A program made the translations under genes and the position numbers. From NCBI RefSeq assembly GCF_030817415.1, contig NZ_JAUSZI010000002.1, positions 6,386,001 through 6,450,000 of the forward strand: DNA of 64,000 nt. Reading direction: 5' to 3'. Below, in pieces: positions 9,091 through 16,038 of the stretch (positions are counted from its first letter, which is position 1; each line of letters starts with the position of its first letter). The notes beneath the pieces are model-generated. The model did not search any database and had not been told where the DNA came from. It saw only the letters and a list, made by a program, of their open reading frames with translations. The stretch comes from Streptomyces umbrinus (GTDB taxonomy: Bacteria; Actinomycetota; Actinomycetes; Streptomycetales; Streptomycetaceae).

Positions 9091-9189
9091 ATGAGTTCTT
9101 GGACTTCCCTGGAGCCCGCCTCCGCGACCGTGGACCCGGGTGGCAGATCGTCCACCCCTCCCAGGACCGAGAGCCGGGGCAGTCGGGGC
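9091..9189 (+). pseudogene. Collapsed third copy of the Ig-TM paralogue family
   Basis: An ATG followed by codons for SSWTSLEPASATVDPGG repeats the first 18 codons of the two genes downstream. At GGTGGCAG it jumps, out of frame, to TGGCAGATCGTCCACCCC, which encodes WQIVHPSQD. That resembles WKIIHPSKD, the last residues of the gene ending at 10667. The upstream 50 nt also resemble the leader at 9208-9260. This is what an internal deletion at short GGCAG microhomology in an ancestral third tandem copy would leave. No functional product is expected. Confidence 0.75.
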
Positions 9190-9260
9190 CGCCTCTTCGG
9201 GCACGCATCATGCCCCGAGGCTTCCTGACCCGGCGTCGGCCCCGCGAGTAGCGTCCGAGG

Positions 9261-10667
9261 GTGAGCCTTTGGACATCCCTGGAACCCGCGTCGGCCACGG
9301 TGGATCCGGGCGGCAGCACGCGCGTGCGCCTGCGTCTGCGCAATACCGGTGACGTGGTCGACGAGTACCGTTTCGAGGCGGTCGGCGATGTCGCGCCCTG
9401 GACCGTCGTGGAGCCGCAGACCTTGCGGCTCTACCCCGGTACCACCGGCACGGTGGAGTTGACGTTCGCGCCGCCGCGTACGCCGGACGCGACGGCGGGG
9501 CCGAATCCTTTCGCGGTGCGGATCACGCCGACCGAGCATCCGGAGGCGGTCACCGTCCCCGAGGGCAACCTCACCATCACGCCCTTCACGGAGGTGCGGG
9601 CGGAGCTGGTGCCGCCGACGGTGAAGGGGCGTTTCCGGGGGCGGCCGAAGCTGGCCGTCGACAACCTGGGCAACACGAAGCTCACCGCCTCGGTCAGTGG
9701 CAGTGACAACGGTGATCAGCTCTCGTACGACCTTCATCCGAGCAACGTCCAGATCGAGCCCGGTCGGGCCGCCTTCGTGAAGGCGACGCTCAAGCCCCGG
9801 CAGATCATCTGGTTCGGGTCGAAGGAGGAGCGGCCGTACAAGTTCGCCGTTCAGCGGTCGGGGGTCGCGCCGCTGGATGTCGAGGGGACCTATGTACAGC
9901 GCGGGTTCCTGCCGCGCTGGCTGGCCACCTTCCTCGGTGTCTTCATGGCGCTCGCGATCACCTTCGTGATGCTGTGGATCGCGTACAAGCCCCAAGTCCG
10001 CAGCGAGGCCAAGGAACTCCAGGAAGCCGGCGTCAGCACGCTGGCGCCCTCGGCCTCACCGAAACCGGTGGCGCCCTCTGCGCCGCCGTCGGCCTCGGAA
10101 CCGGTCGCGTCCGCCCCGGCGGCCAACGGCGGGGGCGGTGACGGGCCGAAGCCCGAGCCGAGCAAGGAGAAGCCCAGGAGCGTGCTGCCAGCGAACAACG
10201 TCGTCCTCCAGAACCTGTCCACCAAGCTGTGCGCAGACCTCCCCGGCGAGGGCAAGGGCAAGAAGGACGGCCGGGTCCAGCAGTTCTCCTGCAAGCAGAC
10301 CGCCGACGACAACCAGCTCTGGAACCTGGAGGTGAAGGTGGCGAAGGGAGGGCCCGGCGGCACCGATCTCTTCCAGATCCGCAACGTCAAGGACCAGCTG
10401 TGCATGGACCTGCCGTACTTCGGAGCGAATCCCATCAGGACACCCGTCACTGAGTTCACCTGTGATGGCACGACCAGTGACAACCAGCTGTGGTGGCTCG
10501 CAAAGCAGGAGAGCGGCGGCTACTGGATCCGCAACTTCGCGAGCAACAACAAGTGCCTCGAAATCGCGGGCAGCAACGACCTCCGTGAAGAAGTAACCCT
10601 GATGATCTTCGACTGCACCAACGTCGAGGACCAGGAGTGGAAGATCATCCACCCCTCGAAGGACTGA
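9261..10667 (+). CDS. Membrane-anchored Ig-like/ricin-B lectin protein, eCIS accessory
   Basis: 468 residues from GTG 9261. Residues 1-210 form two beta-rich Ig-like segments without a signal peptide. A single membrane helix lies at about 219-241 (RWLATFLGVFMALAITFVML). It is followed by a Pro/Ala/Ser linker, and residues about 315-465 form a ricin-type beta-trefoil with repeated QLW (NQLWNLE, NQLWWLA) and a final EWKI. The predicted topology is a cytoplasmic N-domain and an external sugar-binding domain. The N-terminal 250 residues are nearly identical to the next gene and only the C-terminal module differs. Its location between cargo and ATPase genes suggests it links eCIS particles to the membrane or envelope. 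Streptomyces eCIS particles are reported to be cytoplasmic and to need a membrane partner; I cannot tell whether this is that partner. Confidence 0.85.
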   Translation: MSLWTSLEPASATVDPGGSTRVRLRLRNTGDVVDEYRFEAVGDVAPWTVVEPQTLRLYPGTTGTVELTFAPPRTPDATAGPNPFAVRITPTEHPEAVTVPEGNLTITPFTEVRAELVPPTVKGRFRGRPKLAVDNLGNTKLTASVSGSDNGDQLSYDLHPSNVQIEPGRAAFVKATLKPRQIIWFGSKEERPYKFAVQRSGVAPLDVEGTYVQRGFLPRWLATFLGVFMALAITFVMLWIAYKPQVRSEAKELQEAGVSTLAPSASPKPVAPSAPPSASEPVASAPAANGGGGDGPKPEPSKEKPRSVLPANNVVLQNLSTKLCADLPGEGKGKKDGRVQQFSCKQTADDNQLWNLEVKVAKGGPGGTDLFQIRNVKDQLCMDLPYFGANPIRTPVTEFTCDGTTSDNQLWWLAKQESGGYWIRNFASNNKCLEIAGSNDLREEVTLMIFDCTNVEDQEWKIIHPSKD

Positions 10668-10669
10668 AC

Positions 10670-12106
10670 GTGAGCCTCTGGACTTCCCTGGAACCCGCGT
10701 CCGCGACCGTGGACCCGGGCGGCAGTACGACCGTACGGCTGCGTCTGCGCAACACCGGTGACGTGGTCGACGAGTACCGTTTCGAGGCGGTCGGCGATGT
10801 CGCGCCCTGGACCGTCGTGGAGCCGCAGACCCTGCGGCTCTACCCCGGTACCACCGGCACGGTGGAGCTGTCATTCGCGCCGCCGCGTACGCCGGACGCG
10901 ACGGCGGGGCCGAATCCGTACGCCGTGCGCATCACCCCGACCGAACACCCCGAGGCGGTCACCGTCCCCGAGGGCAACCTCACCATCACCCCCTTCACAG
11001 AGGTGCGGGCCGAGCTCGTTCCCCCCACCGTCAAGGGGCGGTTCCGCGGGCGGCCCAAGCTGGCCGTCGACAATCTCGGGAACACGAAGCTCACCGCCTC
11101 GGTCAGCGGGAGCGACAACGGTGATCAGTTGTCGTACGACCTTCATCCGAGCAATGTGCAGATCGAGCCGGGCCGTGCCGCCTTCGTGAAGGCGACGTTG
11201 AAGCCGCGGCAGATCATCTGGTTCGGGTCGAAGGAGGAGCGGCCGTACAAGTTCGCCGTTCAGCGGTCGGGGGTCGCGCCGCTGGATGTCGAGGGGACGT
11301 ATGTGCAGCGCGGTTTTCTGCCGCGCTGGCTGGCCACCTTCCTGGGTGTGTTCATGGCGCTCGCGATCACCTTCGTGATGCTGTGGATCGCGTACAAGCC
11401 CCAAGTCCGCAGCGAGGCCAAGGAGAGGCTCGACGAGGCCGGTGTCAGCACGCTGGCGCCCAGTCCCTCGGCGACACCGCCTCCGCCGCCCACTCCCACC
11501 GCTCCCGCCTCGACACCCCCGCCCGCGGCACAGTCGCCGGACGCCGGGGGTGGCGGTGGCGGTGGCGGGGCGGGAGGCGGTTCCGAGAAGGAGAAGAAGG
11601 CTCCGGAGAAGACCGCGGCGACCGCCGTCCAGGCACTGGCCGCGGACGACCCGGGCGGGCGGCACATCTGCTACCGGGCCTTCGTGACGGGCAAGGGCTG
11701 GACGGACGCGGTGTGCGACGGCCAGACGGCTGGTACGGAGGGCGAGGGCAAGCCGCTCAAGGCGCTCAACGTCGCGGTGTCCGGCGCCAAGCGCACGGGC
11801 AGCGCCGCCTTCGTCCACTTCCCGGGGTCGACCGACGGCAAGGGCCACTACAACGGGAAACCGTGGTCGTTCGCGCCCGACGGCATCGACAACTACTTCG
11901 GCAGCACCAAGGCGGACGCCCCGAACATGCTGGGCTTCACCATCAACGTCGACGACGGCGGCGGCGCCGTCTGCCAGACCGTCCACATCCACAACCAGGG
12001 CTGGCTCGGCATGAGTTGCGACAAGCCCGGCGAAGGGGAGGGCTTCGTCTTCGGCGGCACCCTCAACAACGATCTGTGGCTCGAAGCCGTGAAGTTCACC
12101 GTGTGA
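10670..12106 (+). CDS. Membrane-anchored Ig-like/ChW-type protein, eCIS accessory
   Basis: 478 residues from GTG 10670, 2 nt after the stop of its paralogue. Residues 1-250 differ from the preceding protein at only a handful of positions (for example R/T at 21, T/S at 68, F/Y at 84) and include the same membrane helix. After a Pro- then Gly-rich linker, the C-terminal 140 residues hold two repeats of the hydrophobic-W (ChW) type. The first contains GWTDAVCDGQTAGTEGEGKPLKALNVAV and the second GWLGMSCDKPG with WLEAVKFTV. ChW repeats are known from clostridial and actinobacterial surface proteins. The gene therefore swaps the outer domain while keeping the anchor and inner domain. Role inferred as for its paralogue. 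Confidence 0.85.
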   Translation: MSLWTSLEPASATVDPGGSTTVRLRLRNTGDVVDEYRFEAVGDVAPWTVVEPQTLRLYPGTTGTVELSFAPPRTPDATAGPNPYAVRITPTEHPEAVTVPEGNLTITPFTEVRAELVPPTVKGRFRGRPKLAVDNLGNTKLTASVSGSDNGDQLSYDLHPSNVQIEPGRAAFVKATLKPRQIIWFGSKEERPYKFAVQRSGVAPLDVEGTYVQRGFLPRWLATFLGVFMALAITFVMLWIAYKPQVRSEAKERLDEAGVSTLAPSPSATPPPPPTPTAPASTPPPAAQSPDAGGGGGGGGAGGGSEKEKKAPEKTAATAVQALAADDPGGRHICYRAFVTGKGWTDAVCDGQTAGTEGEGKPLKALNVAVSGAKRTGSAAFVHFPGSTDGKGHYNGKPWSFAPDGIDNYFGSTKADAPNMLGFTINVDDGGGAVCQTVHIHNQGWLGMSCDKPGEGEGFVFGGTLNNDLWLEAVKFTV

Positions 12107-12167
12107 GGGTGACCCGCGTCCGCCCCGGGAGGGGGCGTGGCCATCGCTCCGGGAGGGGCGTCGCCAC

Positions 12168-14243
12168 CTACCAGCCACCCTCTCCCGGCACCAGCCGGCC
12201 CGCCTTGCGGTACTCCCGCCGGGCGCCCTCCAGCAGGTCGTCCGTCGTGACCGGTCCGCGGCGCCCCGCAGCGGTGTAGGCGGCGGTGACGACGGCGCTG
12301 CGGATCGAGCCGCCGGCCATCTCGAAGTCGCGGGCGACCGCCGCCGGTTCGATGTCCTCGGTGCACGGGACGTGGGCGAGGCTGTGCTGCCACAGGGCCC
12401 GGCGCTGCTCGGCGTCCGGGAACGGGAAGTCGACCACCAGGTCGAGTCGCCGGGTGAACGCCTCGTCGATGTTGGCCCGCAGGTTGGTGGTGAGCAGGGC
12501 GATGCCGTCGAAGGACTCCAGGCGCTGCAGGAGATACGCGCTCTCCATGTTGGCGTGCTTGTCGTGGGAGTCCTTGACCTCCGAGCGCTTGCCGAACACG
12601 GCGTCCGCCTCGTCGAAGAGCAGCACGGCGTCCGTGCGGTCGGCCTCCGTGAAGATCCGTTCGAGGTTCTTCTCCGTCTCGCCCACGTACTTGTCGACGA
12701 TCGAGGAGAGCTGGACGACGTAGAGGTCCAGGCCGAGTTCGGCGGCGACGACCTCGGCGGACAGCGTCTTGCCGGTGCCGGACTCGCCCGCGAAGAGCCC
12801 GAGGACACCGTGGCCCCGGCCGCCTCCGGCGCTGAGCCGCCAGTCGCCGAGGACCTGGTCGCGGTGGCGGGCGCGCAGGGCGAGTTCGTGCAGCTGGGCG
12901 AGGGGCCTGTCCGGCAGGACGAGGTCGTCCCAGCCGACGTCGGGCCGGATCCGGCGGGCGTGCCGCTCAAGACCGGACGCGGACTGCTGCCGCGCGGCGA
13001 GCCGCAGATGGGCGGCGGTCACCGGGGTGCCGTCGAACCTGGCGAGGTTCAGGGCCGCGCGGGCCGCCCGCTCGATACGGTCCCCGCCGAGCCGGTACGG
13101 GGCGACGGTGGCGGCCAGGTCGAAACCCGGACCGTCCGGCCCGGCACCGAGCGCGGCCGACCAGGTGTCCACGGCGCCCGCATGAGGCCGCGGCGCGTCG
13201 AGGACCAGCGGATCGCGGTCGCACCACTGGGGGTCGTACGGCCCGGACCCGACGAGCACCACGGGTACGCCGGCCTCCGTCATGGCCCGCAGCAGCGGGC
13301 CCGGCCTCTCCGGCAGGGGTGACACGACGATCGCCCGGTCGCGCAGCCGGGCCTCGCGGAGCACCCGCGGGAGGACGTCGGAGAGGAGTTCGGGGAGCGG
13401 CTCCCCGGCTGCCGTGGGCGTGAAGTGCAGGGCCCCGACACCCGCCGTGCGCAGGGCGGCCGCGGCGCACACGAGCCCGTCGCCCTCGCGGTGCTCGCGG
13501 AGATAGACGGTGCGGGGGCCGACGGCCAGCCGGGCGGCCAGCCTGGCGGTGAACTCGTCGTGCGAGGCCGAGGGCAGGGGCAGAGGTACGGACGAGGGCG
13601 AGTCGAGCGGGTGGACGCTGCCGGCGAGCGCGGCGTCCGGGGTGTCGTCGCCGAGCAGATGGGCGACGAGCCGGTCCGGTACGCGCAACGAACGGCTGAG
13701 GAAGGGGTGTTCGGGTTCCTCGACGGCCAGCAGCCCGAGCGCGGACAGCGGCGCCGAGGGGTGGAACCGGGCCCGCGCCTCGGCGAGGTGCACGGGCAGC
13801 CCGCACAGGTCGAGCGCCAGCCCGGCGGTGGCCCGGCGCCTGCTGACGTCGTCGTTGAGGTACCCGTACAGCGGCTCGAAGGAGCGGTCCAGGTCGGGCG
13901 CGAGGGCGATGAGCAGGATCCGGGTGTCCAGCTCGGTCAGCCCGAGACGCACCGCGAGCCGCTCCAGCCGGGTGGCCGGGGCGGCGGACTCCGCGCCTTC
14001 GGAGACGGACGTGTCCTCGGAGCCGGGCGCGTTCTCGAACACACCGGCGTACGACACCGCCGTGGGCCCCAGCAGATGTCGTACGGCCTCGTCGGAGAGG
14101 TACAGCCCGCGCAGCGGATCGTCCGCCGTGGGGTCGACGGCGCTGCGGCTCGCGACCAACTCGGCGACCCGGTCGCGCAGCCGGGCGAGGCGGACGAGAA
14201 GCGCGCCGGACGTGGGGGAGGCGGTGGGGGCGTACGTCTTCAC
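12168..14243 (-). CDS. cis15: eCIS AAA+ ATPase
   Basis: 691 residues. The N-terminal 430 residues are the poorly conserved winged region of eCIS ATPases. The AAA core follows, with Walker A GESGTGKT near residue 485, Walker B AVLLFDEADAVFGKR, and arginine-finger region DEAFTRRLD. The GTG start overlaps the DUF4255 stop (GTGA), so the two are translationally coupled, as in Photorhabdus/Serratia afp15-afp16 systems. These ATPases are needed for particle assembly rather than for recycling sheaths. Downstream lies only a weak GC hairpin around 12121-12137 before the convergent accessory gene. Confidence 0.93.
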   Translation of the reverse strand: MKTYAPTASPTSGALLVRLARLRDRVAELVASRSAVDPTADDPLRGLYLSDEAVRHLLGPTAVSYAGVFENAPGSEDTSVSEGAESAAPATRLERLAVRLGLTELDTRILLIALAPDLDRSFEPLYGYLNDDVSRRRATAGLALDLCGLPVHLAEARARFHPSAPLSALGLLAVEEPEHPFLSRSLRVPDRLVAHLLGDDTPDAALAGSVHPLDSPSSVPLPLPSASHDEFTARLAARLAVGPRTVYLREHREGDGLVCAAAALRTAGVGALHFTPTAAGEPLPELLSDVLPRVLREARLRDRAIVVSPLPERPGPLLRAMTEAGVPVVLVGSGPYDPQWCDRDPLVLDAPRPHAGAVDTWSAALGAGPDGPGFDLAATVAPYRLGGDRIERAARAALNLARFDGTPVTAAHLRLAARQQSASGLERHARRIRPDVGWDDLVLPDRPLAQLHELALRARHRDQVLGDWRLSAGGGRGHGVLGLFAGESGTGKTLSAEVVAAELGLDLYVVQLSSIVDKYVGETEKNLERIFTEADRTDAVLLFDEADAVFGKRSEVKDSHDKHANMESAYLLQRLESFDGIALLTTNLRANIDEAFTRRLDLVVDFPFPDAEQRRALWQHSLAHVPCTEDIEPAAVARDFEMAGGSIRSAVVTAAYTAAGRRGPVTTDDLLEGARREYRKAGRLVPGEGGW

Positions 14244-14893
14244 TGCTGCGGTTCTCCGGTGTCCGACGCGGTGGCCGGCTGCCGTGGCCGGTGGGTGCGC
14301 TCCTGCGAGCCGTCCAGCGTGCCGTCCATGCCGCGTACACGGACCACGCCCTCCGTGACCGGGGGACCGACGTCGTACTCGGGGAAGGCCGGGAAGGGCG
14401 CGGTGACCACGAGGTCGAGGGACGGCTTGAGTTCGCCGCCGAGGGCCGACCAGATCTCGGCGAGGGACCGGGACTCGGTGTGCAGCCCCGCCACCGTGAG
14501 CGGGACGGACAGGCCCAACGCGCCGAGTGCGCCGGGGAGTTCGTCGGCGGCCAGGAGTTCGTGCGGCAGCATCGTGGTCAGTACCGCGGAGAGCAGCCGG
14601 TGTTCGTCCTGGGGCTGTTTGGTCCAGGCGGTGACCAGGTACGACAGCCGGAACCAGCGGGGCGGCTGGCGGCGGCGCACGATCACGTCGCGTTCGTCGC
14701 GGACGGAGACCTGGCCGCGCTGGCGCCGGGAGACGTCCTCCCGGATGTCATACAAGTAGGCGTTGACGGCGGGCGCGTTGCGCCGGGCCGCCCAGTCGCG
14801 GGTCGGGGCCTCGAAGGCGATCTCGATGCCGGAACCGGCGAGCGCGCCGCCCCCGAGCAGCCGCTTGAGGACCTCGTCCACCTCGTGGATCAC
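14240..14893 (-). CDS. cis16: DUF4255 (Pvc16-type) eCIS tail terminator/cap protein
   Basis: 217 residues from GTG 14893 with the usual opening IHEVDEVLKRLL and an N-terminal domain containing APTRDWAARRNAPAVNAYLYD and YLVTAWTKQPQDEHRLL, all characteristic of the Pvc16 N-terminal (DUF4255) family. This protein caps the sheath/tube at the end distal to the baseplate. Upstream start codons in the same frame would read through the heptamer repeat at 14934-14989 and are rejected. First gene of a two-gene operon with the ATPase. Confidence 0.92.
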   Translation of the reverse strand: MIHEVDEVLKRLLGGGALAGSGIEIAFEAPTRDWAARRNAPAVNAYLYDIREDVSRRQRGQVSVRDERDVIVRRRQPPRWFRLSYLVTAWTKQPQDEHRLLSAVLTTMLPHELLAADELPGALGALGLSVPLTVAGLHTESRSLAEIWSALGGELKPSLDLVVTAPFPAFPEYDVGPPVTEGVVRVRGMDGTLDGSQERTHRPRQPATASDTGEPQQ

Positions 14894-14933
14894 CGTCGTG
14901 CTCCTGCCCTGCCGTGCCTGTGCCGTGTTGCCG

Positions 14934-14989
14934 CCGGAAGCCGGAAGCCGGAAGCCGGAAGCCGGAAGCCGGAAGCCGGAAGCCGGAGG
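14934..14989. repeat. Heptanucleotide tandem repeat (CCGGAAG)n
   Basis: Seven perfect copies of CCGGAAG and one CCGGAGG in a row, 41-97 nt upstream of the DUF4255 start codon, in the leader or promoter zone of the ATPase operon. Because 7 is not a multiple of 3 it also shifts any frame read across it. Slipped-strand changes in copy number could alter promoter spacing or leader structure. Confidence 0.95.
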
Positions 14990-15141
14990 CCCGACCGGCC
15001 CGTGCCGACACCGGTTCCGCTGTCGTGACCGATCGTGCCCTACCGATCGTGCCTGTGGAGCCCGAGGCTCCGCAGGCACGCCGGGGACGGCCACCGGGCA
15101 GACAGGATTGCCCAACTGTCCACATTCGATTGCCCGTTCGG

Positions 15142-15810
15142 TCAGATGTAGCCTTCCCGAAGGGCATGGGCCACGGCGTGCGCCCGGTTGCGCAGATGCA
15201 GCCGGGTGGTGAGCCCATGCATCACGTTCTTGACGGTCCGTTCGGAGTAGGACAGCTTGCTGGCGATCTCCCCGGTGTCGAGCCCTTCGGCGACCAGCCT
15301 CAGTACGTCCACCTCACGCGGTGCGAGTCCCGAAGGGGGAGCACCGGGATGGCCGGTCGCGGTGCGGTGCAGCGACCTCACCTGGCTGATCAGTCGGCCG
15401 AGCAGATCGGCGGGCAGATCGCCGTCGCCGCGGGAGGCCGCGAGGACGGCCTGCACCAGCCGGTGCGCGGTGGCCTCGTGGCGCCACACGATGGCCCCGG
15501 CGCCGGAGTCGATGGCGTCGAGGAGTTCGCTCTCGCGGATCGCACTCACCACGAGGACGGCACGGGCGCCCTCGCTGCGCACGAGTCTGCGCAGCCGGGA
15601 GAGGGTGGCCTCGTCCAGTGTGTCGTTGACCAGCAGGGCGATGGTGTCCGGCCCGGTCTCGGTCTCCTCACGGAGGTCGATCACGGGGTGCTGCCGAAGC
15701 TGGCCGAGCACTCCCTCACGGGAGATCGGGTCCCACGCGTGCACCGACACCGGTATGCGGGGCTCGGATCCGTCCGTGCCGGGAGCCGAGGTCCCGAATG
15801 AGCTGCGCAA
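15142..15810 (-). CDS. LuxR/NarL-type regulator beside the eCIS operon
   Basis: 222 residues. The N-terminal half resembles a degenerate receiver domain (VSVHAWDPISREGVLGQLRQ, with no clear phosphoacceptor motif). The C-terminus is a LuxR helix-turn-helix: LAPREVDVLRLVAEGLDTGE then YSERTVKNVMHGLTTRLHLR. The TTG start at 15810 is uncertain. An in-frame stop lies close upstream, and an initiation at the GTG within VSVHAW is possible. Regulators of this subtype regularly accompany Streptomyces eCIS clusters, so control of the leftward DUF4255/ATPase operon is likely. It is divergent from the LAL gene. Confidence 0.85.
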   Translation of the reverse strand: MRSSFGTSAPGTDGSEPRIPVSVHAWDPISREGVLGQLRQHPVIDLREETETGPDTIALLVNDTLDEATLSRLRRLVRSEGARAVLVVSAIRESELLDAIDSGAGAIVWRHEATAHRLVQAVLAASRGDGDLPADLLGRLISQVRSLHRTATGHPGAPPSGLAPREVDVLRLVAEGLDTGEIASKLSYSERTVKNVMHGLTTRLHLRNRAHAVAHALREGYI

Positions 15811-16038
15811 CCGAATCCCCCATGTTCACGGGCCCGTCACCTCTGTGGGGTCCGTGACAGGCGTGCACACACCACACTTCTGTGACTCGTGTGGCCGGCG
15901 CAATCGTGGAGCACCACGAGACACACCACGAGATCGGCGGCATCGCGTTCCCGGCCCGTGGGTCATGTCACGCAACGAGGGTCCCGCTCCACCCCGTCCC
16001 ACACAGCGGAACGCACCACGGCCACGAGGGAGGCAGGG
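15811..16038. promoter_or_regulatory. Divergent promoter region between two LuxR-type regulators
   Basis: 228 nt shared by the leftward LuxR gene and the rightward LAL gene. It contains several CACAC/GTGTG stretches (for example CACACACCACACTTCTGTG near 15865-15884) but no clean palindrome or confident -10/-35 pair. Confidence 0.4.

Noticed and set aside
6651..9995. 1114-residue minus ORF opposite the cargo gene
   Set aside because: Antisense shadow of the DUF4157 gene, which has clear domains and a ribosome binding site.
14934..14989. CRISPR-like repeat
   Set aside because: Repeat unit is 7 nt with no spacers; it is a microsatellite.
15889..16038. Upstream extension of the LAL regulator
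   Set aside because: Ser/Thr/Arg-rich reading without coding bias; ATG 16039 has a strong ribosome binding site and starts at the conserved domain.
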